Below the pieces are notes generated by a model. That model was given only the letters and a program-made list of their open reading frames with translations, was not told the DNA's origin and did not search any database. DNA of 42,167 nucleotides from assembly GCA_947177145.1 (NCBI GenBank), contig CAMWTL010000002.1, forward strand, positions 1 through 42,167, read 5' to 3'. The stretch is from an uncultured Porphyromonadaceae bacterium. Lineage in GTDB: Bacteria > Bacteroidota > Bacteroidia > Bacteroidales > Muribaculaceae. Shown here one piece after another: positions 25,701 through 33,785 of the stretch. Positions within the stretch are counted from its first letter, which is position 1. Each line of letters starts with the position of its first letter. Both the position numbers and the translations under genes were made by a program.

Positions 25701-26820
25701 TATCAAGCCCGACAAACACATTATCCTTCCAAGTGGCTACCGCATTAATGCCACCCGCAAAGTCGGGAAAGATGTCTATAAGTTTACGGTAAGTGAAAGG
25801 AAGGGGACGGGCAGGAATCATCACAAGTCCGTAATAGTTGCACCCCAACCATATATTGCCATCCGGAGAGCAATACACAGCTCCGATATTGGCTTTAGTA
25901 AGCGAGAGGAAAGGTGAATAAATATCAGAAAGGGGCTCCACAAGATTGGAATCGGAGTTTACACGCCACAATCCCTCACCGTGGGTGCCCACATATACCA
26001 GACCGTCGCGTTCGGTGGAAAGACGGGATATGTGTATCGGACGCACCGACGTAAGCGGTGTCACGGAGTTGTCACCCTTGACTTTTACCCGGAAAATACC
26101 GTTGACATCAGCCACGAGCACATTGCCATTGGAAGCCAGAGCCAAATCAGTGATATAGTTGTCGGTTACTTTCAGCAAGTGTGCCCTACCGTTAGGTTCT
26201 ATCACACATAAATCACCGTAGCGTGTGCCGGTATATACCCTCCCGTCCTTAGCACAAAGCACGGTGTTGAAATTCTTCTCCTCCTGCATATTCGGGAGAT
26301 AACGCACGGCAACAGGCGACCCAGATTCTTCGCTGATAATGTAAAGACCTATTCCGGAGACAAGGAATATCACCGTGCCGTCTGACATTTCATCAAGCGA
26401 AATGATATATCCATAGAAATTGAGGTAAGGAAGTTCTATGACCTTGAAGGTATCGGTGGCAGCATCGTAAAGATTGAGTCCATTGGCAGTGGCTGCCCAG
26501 ACACGTCCTTTCGAATCGCAAAGGAGGTCAAGGACGCGGTTATCGCTTATCGACCCCTCTACGGACGGATTGGAGGAGTAAGTATCGTAGCTGTTACCTT
26601 CAAAACGCAACAGCCCCCGGTCAGTACCGACCCAAAGGAAACCGTCGTGGTCTTGGCAAAAGGATGTATAGTCGGAAGCTACCGCTTCAGGGGCTGTAAA
26701 GAGCCATCCCGTATGCCAAGAAGAGGAGTTAATATTCTGAGAAGTCACCTGTGCTGTCGAGCTGCCACTCTTACCAAAGAGGGCAACAAGCACCAGTAGG
26801 ACGATTAGGAATTGTCTCAT
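22783..26820 (-). CDS. Hybrid two-component sensor/regulator (HTCS) of the xylan locus
   Basis: An inner-membrane HTCS of about 1345 residues that fuses all steps of a two-component system. The signal peptide MRQFLIVLLVLVALFGKSG leads into a long periplasmic sensor of Reg_prop beta-propeller repeats (about 35-680; FLWVGTDRGLLRFEG, GNLWIATLHGLSYL) and a Y_Y_Y domain (to about 775). A membrane segment near 780-800 is followed by a histidine kinase (SHDIRSPI, His near 813; N-box NLISNAIKYTPEGG; G-boxes DSGIGLD and GFGIGLD), a receiver domain (VVDDD, phospho-acceptor in DLIISDVMMPGVDG, LGKPF) and an AraC-type helix-turn-helix (LASDVGLSRAHLHRKMKD; VAYKVGFTSQPHFSTIFK). An in-frame ATG at 26841 is the alternative start. 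It is divergent from GH67 and likely senses a xylan oligosaccharide. Confidence 0.93.
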   Translation of the reverse strand: MRQFLIVLLVLVALFGKSGSSTAQVTSQNINSSSWHTGWLFTAPEAVASDYTSFCQDHDGFLWVGTDRGLLRFEGNSYDTYSSNPSVEGSISDNRVLDLLCDSKGRVWAATANGLNLYDAATDTFKVIELPYLNFYGYIISLDEMSDGTVIFLVSGIGLYIISEESGSPVAVRYLPNMQEEKNFNTVLCAKDGRVYTGTRYGDLCVIEPNGRAHLLKVTDNYITDLALASNGNVLVADVNGIFRVKVKGDNSVTPLTSVRPIHISRLSTERDGLVYVGTHGEGLWRVNSDSNLVEPLSDIYSPFLSLTKANIGAVYCSPDGNIWLGCNYYGLVMIPARPLPFTYRKLIDIFPDFAGGINAVATWKDNVFVGLDKERIAMLSLDGRLLKTIAVPGSGSLNSLTVTGDKLIVGMANDGLYEVSLPDGNLKRLLDINATFPNIYVAPGYGDELFVAIHGVGVMRYNQKTGERKFLPIDGDGNKLTNSYVASLCRSSDDKIWMGLFGGLACFDLKGDSLVAVDQTPFLSGACYAVEETEGGNVAVGTSHGLLMLNSDNRVDKKYTTADGLVSNDIRDIAKDKDGNLWIATLHGLSYLNPSDSTIVSFHGGYGLVENAFGHISATDNGKGIYMGSNLGVTYFSPETVLAPGFGSDIRISGVYMNGHRLSPSDKLTNRPLVEGQPMRPDALYLPYKSNSLTLRLTTMDFRDGSNVGYRWQLKGYSNDWNFTPPGDAMIYLPHLDPGKYVLTIQALENGLVSEPLAVDIHISTPWYLSWWAKAIYWLLFIFVLLLLYQVLRKKRQSQEDADRIKFFMDISHDIRSPITLIMSPLESLMKEPFNNDVKMKLKTMHRNSQRILSLVNQLLEIRKLEKGKMQLACRLTDMNAFVSELVDMFKPQAEEKGQTLTFEAAEDLPSIWVDRPNFDKILVNLISNAIKYTPEGGSIVVKNTLGDNPEIGEVVEVSVIDSGIGLDSKTEQRLFERFYQGRDDAGSTKNGFGIGLDLCRRLVEFHHGKISGRNRTDGVKGSVFSVSLPVDPEAYSPDERVESSAGEAQGMRDVILPTTVSGGETPVRQPKSNGQKTILVVDDDTELREYISGHFRRHFKVKSASDGGEALRMIAESAPDLIISDVMMPGVDGLTLLHRLKKNADTHHIPVVLLSSKQDITDRMAGWDRGADGYLGKPFHIEELEALVDNLIDNRLRMKGKFSGTQDTEGKISAPEMKGNDEALLERVLKIIDQNIEDPKLNVEKLASDVGLSRAHLHRKMKDMVGMTPSDFVRTIRIRRACELLRKGDVAVTQVAYKVGFTSQPHFSTIFKSFTGFTPSEYRDGYESGQLPDTAEPRDPAIK

Positions 26821-26838
26821 GGTGGATAGATTTGTATG

Positions 26839-26911
26839 CAAATTTACAAACTTTTCTTTACATCGTTATATAGCCCCACCCACATTTAATATGTCTAAAA
26901 ATGCAAAGTTA
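26839..26911 (-). promoter_or_regulatory. Two candidate -7 boxes for the HTCS gene
   Basis: The minus strand has TAACTTTG (26904-26911) and TAAATTTG (26839-26846), both TAnnTTTG. The second overlaps the upstream ATG at 26841 and would force use of the ATG at 26820. Neither has a strong -33 at normal spacing, and no 21-bp-phased array lies upstream of them, so constitutive weak expression is likely. Confidence 0.4.
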
Positions 26912-26980
26912 CAAATATGTACGAAATTGAGACATATACAAATGTTGTCATCTTAAAACCAAAATCTTATAATACAGCTC

Positions 26981-27007
26981 ACCTACGTAACTTTACGGTA
27001 TTGCAAC
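26981..27007 (+). promoter_or_regulatory. Weak phased repeats upstream of GH67 (possible HTCS site)
   Basis: TGCAAC (27002-27007), continuing ACT, lies 31 nt upstream of the -7 box, the same spacing as TGCAAC in the GH43 number 2 promoter. A poor match, ACCTAC, lies exactly 21 bp further upstream. The third repeat is absent. Confidence 0.35.
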
Positions 27008-27015
27008 ACTATAGC

Positions 27016-27046
27016 TTTGAAATTTACCTGAATATTGCTAACTTTG
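27016..27046 (+). promoter_or_regulatory. Promoter of the GH67-GH115-DUF6057 operon
   Basis: TTTG (27016-27019), 19 nt, TAACTTTG (27039-27046): a complete match to the Bacteroidota consensus. The leader to the ATG at 27077 is about 25 nt. This rules out the TTG start at 27035, which lies before the transcription start. Confidence 0.85.
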
Positions 27047-27076
27047 CATAATAAGTATCTTTTCCATATCTGCACC

Positions 27077-29050
27077 ATGAGACAACTGGTATCTATCATT
27101 TTATTTTTTCTGGCTGGAGCCACGTTTGCAACGGTCGCAGCCGCTAAATCGCATCCTGCCTCCGGCTTGTCGGACACCCGACAGATTGCAACCGAAGAGC
27201 TGAAACAACATTTTGGCAAGGGTAAAGTCACTGTAGTAATAAGTCAGGAAGCAGCAGTGGAACCGGAAGGATTTATCGTCAAGAAATCCGGTGACGGCTG
27301 GCTCTTGGTGGCGTCCACTCCCAACGGCGCACTGTATGGAGCCTATGATATGATACGGCGCGACAATATGTCGGATCTCCCGTCACTATATCACGACGCA
27401 CCCAATGCATCTCTGCGTCTGCTCAACCATTGGGATAACCTTGACGGCACCATAGAACGAGGCTACGCCGGAAAATCAATATGGAAATGGGATGGAAAGC
27501 TTACCGAGGCTGACAAGGAACTTTACAGAAAGTATGCCCGTATAAACGCATCAGTGGGAATTAACGGCACCGTGCTTAACAACGTCAACGCCTCCCCGCA
27601 GATACTCTCTGAAAGCAAGCTGAAACGTGTAGCTGAGATTGCCGACATACTGCGTCCCTATGGGCAGAAAGTATATTTGTCGGTAAATTTTGCCTCACCT
27701 ATGGCTCTCGACTCTTTGGCATCTGCCGATCCGCTGTTGCCGGAAGTGCAGCAATGGTGGCAGAAAAAAGCCGATGAGATATATGCCCTCATACCCGATT
27801 TCGGCGGTTTCCTTGTGAAAGCCAATTCAGAGGGGCAGCCAGGACCTATGGATTTCGGGCGGACACACGCCGACGGAGCCAATATGCTTGCCCGTGCTCT
27901 TGCCCCCTACAACGGCATTGTGATGTGGCGGGCATTCGTGTATTCCCCTACTGACGATGACCGTGCCAAACAGGCATATCTCGAATTTCAGCCACTCGAC
28001 GGAAAGTTTCTTGACAATGTGATTGTGCAGATCAAAAACGGACCCATAGATTTCCAGCCCCGTGAACCACACTCCCCCCTCTTCGGAGCAATGCCCTCCA
28101 CTTCACAGATGGCGGAGCTGCAAATCACACAGGAATACCTCGGACACTCCAACCACCTCGCTTTCCTTGCCCCCATGTGGAGTGAGTTTTTTGATTGTGT
28201 GCCACACGTGGGGCTTAAAGGGGTAGCAGGAGTGGCAAATGTGGGAGATTGCGAAAATCTCACAGGACATCCCTTAGCTATGGCAAACTGGTATGCTTTT
28301 GGAAGAATGGCGTGGGATCCCGACTTGACTCCGCAGCAAATTGCAGAGGAATGGCTTAAATCAGGGTTCCTTTCACCCGATACCTCTGACTCAGTGGTAG
28401 ATGCCCTCGTTGAGATGATGACGGAAAGCCGAGAGGCAGTCGTAGACTATATGATGCCTCTCGGACTGCATCACATATTTGCATTCGGACATCATTACGG
28501 TCCACAGCCATGGTGCGACGTGCCGGGAGCACGCGAAGACTGGCTTCCGCGATATTATCACCGGGCAGATGCGAAAGGTCTCGGCTTCGACCGTACCGCC
28601 ACAGGCAGCGATGCCGTAAGCCAATATTCGGAACCATTCAGGAGTATTTATGCCGACCTTGACCAATGTCCCGAGGAACTGCTTCTATGGTTTCACCATG
28701 TGCCGTGGGACTATAAGATGAAGAGCGGGCTTACCCTTTGGGAGGAGTTGTGTGCCCATTATCAGAAAGGCGTTGAGAAAGTGAAGCAATTCCAAACGGC
28801 CTGGGCTTCTGCAAAGCCATATGTTGACCCTGCGGTGTTTGATGATGTTGCCCTACGTCTTGACACACAGAAGAAAGACGCTGAATGGTGGCGCGATGCT
28901 TGCCTGAGCTATTTCGGTGAATTCTCCGGTATACCGTTACCTTCCGGCTATCCGGCTCCGAAATATCCTCTTAGCCGTTACAAATCCATCACTCTTCCCA
29001 TCACCAACTACGAATGTCCCTCTCCTGCCCTCCTCGACTCAGTAAGATAA
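27077..29050 (+). CDS. aguA: GH67 alpha-glucuronidase
   Basis: A 657-residue protein with a signal peptide (cleavage near residue 23, AAAKS), so periplasmic. The start at 27077 is fixed by the promoter at 27016-27046. The GH67 layout is complete: N-terminal domain to about 110, TIM barrel to about 420 and helical C-terminal domain. Catalytic residues fit the family: general acid E252 in KANSEGQPGP, and D325 (GPIDFQPREP) with E353 (QITQEYLG) as base pair. The spacings 73 and 28 equal those of E292, D365 and E393 in the Cellvibrio enzyme. It removes 4-O-methylglucuronic acid from the non-reducing end of xylo-oligosaccharides. It opens an operon with GH115 (47 nt downstream). Confidence 0.95.
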   Translation: MRQLVSIILFFLAGATFATVAAAKSHPASGLSDTRQIATEELKQHFGKGKVTVVISQEAAVEPEGFIVKKSGDGWLLVASTPNGALYGAYDMIRRDNMSDLPSLYHDAPNASLRLLNHWDNLDGTIERGYAGKSIWKWDGKLTEADKELYRKYARINASVGINGTVLNNVNASPQILSESKLKRVAEIADILRPYGQKVYLSVNFASPMALDSLASADPLLPEVQQWWQKKADEIYALIPDFGGFLVKANSEGQPGPMDFGRTHADGANMLARALAPYNGIVMWRAFVYSPTDDDRAKQAYLEFQPLDGKFLDNVIVQIKNGPIDFQPREPHSPLFGAMPSTSQMAELQITQEYLGHSNHLAFLAPMWSEFFDCVPHVGLKGVAGVANVGDCENLTGHPLAMANWYAFGRMAWDPDLTPQQIAEEWLKSGFLSPDTSDSVVDALVEMMTESREAVVDYMMPLGLHHIFAFGHHYGPQPWCDVPGAREDWLPRYYHRADAKGLGFDRTATGSDAVSQYSEPFRSIYADLDQCPEELLLWFHHVPWDYKMKSGLTLWEELCAHYQKGVEKVKQFQTAWASAKPYVDPAVFDDVALRLDTQKKDAEWWRDACLSYFGEFSGIPLPSGYPAPKYPLSRYKSITLPITNYECPSPALLDSVR

Positions 29051-29097
29051 TTCACCGCAGCTTTAGTAGCTCACCTCCGAAAGAATCATAATTCAAT

Positions 29098-31677
29098 ATG
29101 AAGAAATTATTAATCTTTATTGCCCTTCTCTTTCCTTTCGTAGCATTGGCGCTCGACAATCCCGGCATAACCGTGACAGAGCCGTCAGATTATCATTTTC
29201 CCCTCATCGACCGGGGACAGCCTATCCCCATACTTATCTCTCATACCGATCTTCCGGGCATTGCAATAGCAGCAAAGAATCTTTCGGAGGATTTCGGGAA
29301 AGTGTGCGGCACACCTGCTACTCTCATCACTGACAAGGCATCCGCTCCCTCAAAGGTAATCATAGCCGGATCTCAGGATAGCGAATTCATCGCCCCCCTT
29401 ATCAAGCGTGGTGATATACGCCAACACCAATTAAAAGGTGCTTATGAAAAGTACATACTCATCACCGTGGAAAATCCATATCCGGGAATTGAAGAAGCCC
29501 TTGTGATTGCCGGAAGCGATAGACGCGGCACCATATACGGCATCTATGAGTTGTCGGAGCAGATCGGTGTTTCCCCCTGGTATGACTGGGCAGATGTCCC
29601 TGTAGCTCATAATGACAACATTTGGATTGAGAAAGAAAGCTATACGGCAGGCGAACCGGCTGTGAAATACCGTGGCATATTCCTAAACGACGAGGGACCC
29701 TGCCTTATGACATGGGTTAAGAACACTTACGGCACCGACTACGGCGACCATCGGTTCTACGGACGTGTCTTTGAGCTATTGCTCCGTCTGCGTGGTAATT
29801 TCCTCTGGCCCGCAATGTGGGCATGGGCTTTCTATGAGGATGATCCGGAGAACAGCCGTCTCGCCGATGAGATGGGAATCATAATCGGCACCTCCCACCA
29901 CGAACCCATGGCACGTAACCATCAGGAATACGCCCGTCGCCGTAAGGATTACGGACCGTGGAACTACGCCACCAACAAGGATCGCCTTGACAAATTTTTC
30001 GCCGACGGAATCAAGCGCATGAAAGACACCGAGGATGTGGTGACTATCGGTATGCGGGGCGACGGTGACGAAGCAATGAGCGCGGAAGCAGATGTGAAGC
30101 TTCTCGAAAAGGTGATTGACAACCAACGTCGCATAATAGCCAAGGAGACCGGCCGCAAGGCATCAAAGACACCTCAGGTGTGGGCATTATATAAGGAGGT
30201 GCTCGACTATTATGATGCCGGACTCCGTGTGCCCGACGACGTGACATTGCTCCTTTGCGACGACAACTGGGGGAATGTGCGCCGCTTACCCAACGCCAAG
30301 GAGCGTCAGCACCCGGGAGGCTGGGGAATGTATTACCACGTGGACTATGTAGGCGCACCACGCAACAGCAAGCTTCTCAACTGCACTCCGATACAGAATA
30401 TGTGGGAACAACTTGAGCTTACATATGACTTCGGGGTAGACCGTCTTTGGATTCTCAATGTAGGCGACCTCAAGCCCATGGAGTATCCCATCACCCTTTT
30501 CCTCGATATGGCTTGGAACCCCAAGGCTTTCACCGGCGAGAATCTTCTCAGCCATACTCTCCGCTTCTTCGAGCAACAGGTGGGAGCGGATCAGGCACCG
30601 GAAGCGGCACGTATCTTCAACCTCCTATGCAAGTATAATGGGCGCATCACTCCGGAAATGCTCGACTCACACACCTACAACCTCACTACGGGTGAATGGA
30701 AAGCGGTTACTGACGATTATGCCCGACTTGAAGCCGAGGCCCTTCGCCAGCACATCTCCCTTGACCCCGCTTATCAAGATACCTACCGTGAGCTTATCCT
30801 CTTCCCTGTGCAACTTATGGCTAATCTCTATCAGATGTATTATGCACAGGCAATGAACCGTGAATTTTCGTCACGCAATCTCACGGAGGCTAATCATTGG
30901 GCAGATGTGGCTGAACGTTGCTTTGAACGTGACGGTATGCTTATGAAGCAATACAACGAGGAGATTGCCGGAGGAAAGTGGAACGGTATGATGATCCAGA
31001 AGCATATCGGTTACACCATATGGAACGACAGTTTCCCCGAAGACTACCTAATAGAGAAACCCAAGCGTGTAGAAGGCAGCCTTCTTTCAGGTGGACACTC
31101 TTTCGAATCGGGCAACGGGGTCGTGGTAATGGAAGCTCCTCATTTCAATAAAGCCATCAATCCCCCGGCTGACGCAAAATGGGAGGTATTGCCTTTCATA
31201 GGACGCACTGAGGGAGGCGTGGCAGTAATGCCTTATACAGTGTCGCCCGAAGGGGCTGCACTCGAATATGAGTTTCTTCTACCGGAAGAGGTAGACTCTG
31301 TGACAGTGCATGTGATCACTAAGTCAACCTTGGCTTTCCAGCGCCCCGAAGGACATCGCTATAACGTAAGCCTCGACGGCGGACAACCTGTGACTGTAAA
31401 CTTCAATGGCAACCTCAACGAGCATCCGGATAACATATACTCCGTATTCTATCCTACCGTGGCAGGACGTGTGGTGGAAAAGAAAACAGGCTTGCCTGTG
31501 AAGGACGGTTCCACAGTGACAGAGCTTACCGCCACCGGGAAACGAGAAAGAAGACATATCTTAACCCTCGCTCCCCTCGATCCCGGAATCGTGTTTGAGA
31601 AAATTGTAGTAGACTTCGGAGGATATGAGCCGGAATATCTGTTTGGGAACGAGACACCACTCAGACGAACCCTATGA
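29098..31677 (+). CDS. GH115 xylan alpha-1,2-glucuronidase
   Basis: An 859-residue protein with signal peptide MKKLLIFIALLFPFVALA. Conserved GH115 blocks are RRGTIYGIYELSEQIGVSPWYDWADVPV (near 141-170), YRGIFLNDEGP, LRGNFLWPAMW, MGIIIGTSHHEPMARNHQEY, TIGMRGDGDEAM and LCDDNWGNVRRLP. The long helical region (about 480-650) and C-terminal beta domain are present, so it is full length. GH115 enzymes remove (methyl)glucuronic acid from internal and terminal xylose residues, complementing GH67, which acts on terminal ones. It lies between GH67 and the DUF6057 gene on one transcript. The catalytic residues were not assigned by eye. Confidence 0.95.
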   Translation: MKKLLIFIALLFPFVALALDNPGITVTEPSDYHFPLIDRGQPIPILISHTDLPGIAIAAKNLSEDFGKVCGTPATLITDKASAPSKVIIAGSQDSEFIAPLIKRGDIRQHQLKGAYEKYILITVENPYPGIEEALVIAGSDRRGTIYGIYELSEQIGVSPWYDWADVPVAHNDNIWIEKESYTAGEPAVKYRGIFLNDEGPCLMTWVKNTYGTDYGDHRFYGRVFELLLRLRGNFLWPAMWAWAFYEDDPENSRLADEMGIIIGTSHHEPMARNHQEYARRRKDYGPWNYATNKDRLDKFFADGIKRMKDTEDVVTIGMRGDGDEAMSAEADVKLLEKVIDNQRRIIAKETGRKASKTPQVWALYKEVLDYYDAGLRVPDDVTLLLCDDNWGNVRRLPNAKERQHPGGWGMYYHVDYVGAPRNSKLLNCTPIQNMWEQLELTYDFGVDRLWILNVGDLKPMEYPITLFLDMAWNPKAFTGENLLSHTLRFFEQQVGADQAPEAARIFNLLCKYNGRITPEMLDSHTYNLTTGEWKAVTDDYARLEAEALRQHISLDPAYQDTYRELILFPVQLMANLYQMYYAQAMNREFSSRNLTEANHWADVAERCFERDGMLMKQYNEEIAGGKWNGMMIQKHIGYTIWNDSFPEDYLIEKPKRVEGSLLSGGHSFESGNGVVVMEAPHFNKAINPPADAKWEVLPFIGRTEGGVAVMPYTVSPEGAALEYEFLLPEEVDSVTVHVITKSTLAFQRPEGHRYNVSLDGGQPVTVNFNGNLNEHPDNIYSVFYPTVAGRVVEKKTGLPVKDGSTVTELTATGKRERRHILTLAPLDPGIVFEKIVVDFGGYEPEYLFGNETPLRRTL

Positions 31678-31698
31678 CATCTCCATACATAAACTATA

Positions 31699-33147
31699 AT
31701 GAAGAAAGCAAATTATTTTAAGAATATTGACAAATCATCCACGGTCAACATCGCGTTGACCGTGGTATTCATATTATTCTCATTCTGGATATTGGCTATA
31801 AAGAATGCCTCAATGCTGAGATGGTATGACGAGATGTCGCTCTTCGAGAGCAATTGGTTTTACTTTCGGCAATTCATCTACTATCCGGGAGGCTTGCTGA
31901 GATATGCGGGCACCTACCTCACCCAGTTGTTGTATTATCCTATGCTCGGCACTTCCGTGCTTATTCTGCTATGGCTACTCTGCATTGCCCTCACCCGGAC
32001 TACATTCGGTTTCAAAAATGCCTTATATCCATTTACATTTCTCGTGCCTCTCTGTCTGCTCGTATCGGTGGTGCAGCTTGACGAGGCGTGGCTCTCTTTG
32101 AAATCAACCGGCTATGTCTACTTCACCACCTTAGGCTACCTCTTTACCCTCACAGCCTTCCGACTCTATCGCAAGGCAGGGAACCGTATCGCTGTGACAG
32201 GCGCAATAGCCTTAGCAATACCTTTCTTTTATACGATAGCCGGATTCTACGCATTATTGGCAGGAGTACTATGTATCATAGACGGCATAGCAAAAGGCAG
32301 GAAAAGCCTTATATATTATGTAGTGGCAACCCTCACATTGATTTTCGTAATAGTCGTTCCCAAGATATACTATATCTATATGCCCGGCAACACCGTAGAC
32401 AATGACTATCTTTATCTGAAAGGGTTGCCGGAACTTCTTATGGAACCTTACGACACGTATCTTTGGCGACCGTTCATTGCCGCTTCCTCTCTCATACTGA
32501 TTTTCGGACTACTGCAATCATTCGGCATAACGAGGCTCAAGAAATCGGCTGCCGTGAGATGGATAGGAGTGGCAATGGTCGCAGGGGGTGGTATATGGGC
32601 ATCAGTAGCAGAACATAAGAGTGAACATCTGCGTGCCACGGTGCTGATGCTACGTTGCCTTGAGAATAACGATTGGAAAGGAATATTGCACGTACTGTCA
32701 CTCACACGGGAAGCGCCCAATTATTCAATGCTTGTATTGGCAAATCTCGCCCAAGAGAATTTGGGCGGGGAACACCAAGACCTCTCCCAATTCCAGCCTT
32801 ATAATATCGACGCACGCCATTCCGAAGCGTTCACTATGACGGCTTTCATTCAGGTGCCGGCAAATTACTATCTCGGGCACTTCAACCAATCTTACCGCTG
32901 GGCTATGGAGCATAATGTCCAATATGGCAAGCGTGTCTTTTTCCTTAAATATATGGTAAAGGATGCCCTGATGAGGGGTGAAATCAAGTTGGCAAAAAGA
33001 TATAATGATATTCTGAGGTCAACAATGTTTCATAAAAAATGGGCTGAGGAGATGAACCGTTATATAGAGAATCCGCAGCTTATTAACGAGAATCCGGAAT
33101 TTATCGGAGTGCGTCTGTTGAATAAGGAGGAAAAACAACGATATTGA
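31699..33147 (+). CDS. DUF6057-like polytopic membrane protein
   Basis: A 482-residue protein with roughly eight to ten hydrophobic segments in the first 305 residues (for example 15-34, 75-95, 105-125, 137-157, 165-198, 203-227, 255-275 and 285-304) and a soluble, mostly helical C-terminal part (about 310-482) with TPR-like spacing. There is no separate signal peptide and no recognisable enzyme motif. It matches the general look of the DUF6057 family, which recurs in Bacteroidota; its function is unknown. It begins 21 nt after GH115 and ends 13 nt before a strong terminator, so it is the last gene of the alpha-glucuronidase operon. Topology suggests the inner membrane. Confidence 0.65.
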   Translation: MKKANYFKNIDKSSTVNIALTVVFILFSFWILAIKNASMLRWYDEMSLFESNWFYFRQFIYYPGGLLRYAGTYLTQLLYYPMLGTSVLILLWLLCIALTRTTFGFKNALYPFTFLVPLCLLVSVVQLDEAWLSLKSTGYVYFTTLGYLFTLTAFRLYRKAGNRIAVTGAIALAIPFFYTIAGFYALLAGVLCIIDGIAKGRKSLIYYVVATLTLIFVIVVPKIYYIYMPGNTVDNDYLYLKGLPELLMEPYDTYLWRPFIAASSLILIFGLLQSFGITRLKKSAAVRWIGVAMVAGGGIWASVAEHKSEHLRATVLMLRCLENNDWKGILHVLSLTREAPNYSMLVLANLAQENLGGEHQDLSQFQPYNIDARHSEAFTMTAFIQVPANYYLGHFNQSYRWAMEHNVQYGKRVFFLKYMVKDALMRGEIKLAKRYNDILRSTMFHKKWAEEMNRYIENPQLINENPEFIGVRLLNKEEKQRY

Positions 33148-33160
33148 CACGACACAAGAT

Positions 33161-33193
33161 AAAAGAGCGACTTCATCACGGAGTCGCTCTTTT
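33161..33193 (+). terminator. Terminator of the GH67-GH115-DUF6057 operon
   Basis: AAAAGAGCGACT (33161-33172) and AGTCGCTCTTTT (33182-33193) form a perfect 12-bp stem with a 9-nt loop. The right arm ends in a run of five T residues. The symmetry with A residues on the left arm lets it work on both strands. Confidence 0.9.
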
Positions 33194-33194
33194 T

Positions 33195-33710
33195 GAAGGA
33201 GCCGGCCATAAGGAACACCGGCTGATTCCAATGTACCATTATTCAACCAAACATACACCGGCTGAAGCAAGTTAGCCTTGTAATCTTCAACCGATGGCAG
33301 AGCGGGCAGAATCACACGGCCATCTCTGCACTATATTTGATAGTTTTGCCGATAACGTTTCTCACGAAAAATTATCGACTTACTTATATTTGATAATAAC
33401 CTAAGCTCAATTTTAAATCTGTCTTTACACCTAATTAGTTCAAGCAAAAGAAGGGATACACTCAAACCGTTAATGCGCTCCCAACACTTGAATATTTCTC
33501 ATTTGGGTTAAGGATTTACAAAGTTACACAAATTTTTTTAAAAACAAGAATATTGTAAAGAAATTTACTAAAAATATTAAAAAAAGTTTATCATACGAAT
33601 ATCTACTCACATCCGGGACATCCGGGACAACCGGAGGAGATTCGGACATCGCCTATCCATAAGCGGAACTAATTATTGGAAGTTTTTATGGCTATTCCAC
33701 GAATTTTGGT
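33195..33710. other. A/T-rich intergenic region, possible gene remnant on the minus strand
   Basis: No intact gene is seen. On the minus strand one frame is open from 33498 to about 33195 except for a single TAG at 33331-33333. It reads EIFKCWERINGLSVS before the stop and VILPALPSVEDYKANLL after it; neither half is recognised. A minus-strand TAACTTTG (33519-33526) lies just upstream. It could be a decayed gene or chance. The region also holds two and a half copies of the 9-bp unit CATCCGGGA (33610-33635) and the dispersed repeat at 33632-33665. Confidence 0.3.
33632..33665 (+). repeat. Dispersed ~35-bp intergenic repeat, copy B
   Basis: This segment (core ATTCGGACATCGCCTATCC) matches 4892-4926 in the same orientation, with a one-base gap and a few substitutions. 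It is preceded by the 9-bp tandem unit CATCCGGGA at 33610-33627. No coding potential. Confidence 0.6.
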
Positions 33711-33718
33711 TAATTTTG
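33711..33718 (+). promoter_or_regulatory. Candidate -7 box of the serine hydrolase gene
   Basis: TAATTTTG, a TAnnTTTG match, 67 nt before the ATG at 33786. A consensus -33 at 19-20 bp is not present. Confidence 0.5.
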
Positions 33719-33785
33719 CAGTAAAATGAGACAAATATCAAATTACTGATACTAACTGCTCACAAATGATACCTACATCAGACAA

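Noticed and set aside
26912-27007. A phased HTCS operator for autoregulation of the sensor gene
   Set aside because: No TGTTAC-like sites with 21-bp spacing face the sensor promoter; the GTAAC at 26987-26991 is isolated and at the wrong distance.
27035-27076. TTG-initiated N-terminal extension of the GH67 frame
   Set aside because: It overlaps the -7 box (27039-27046), so it lies before the expected transcription start; the ATG at 27077 begins a clean signal peptide.
33610-33635. Tandem CATCCGGGA units as the start of a CRISPR array
   Set aside because: Only two and a half 9-bp copies occur with no spacers; this is a short tandem repeat.
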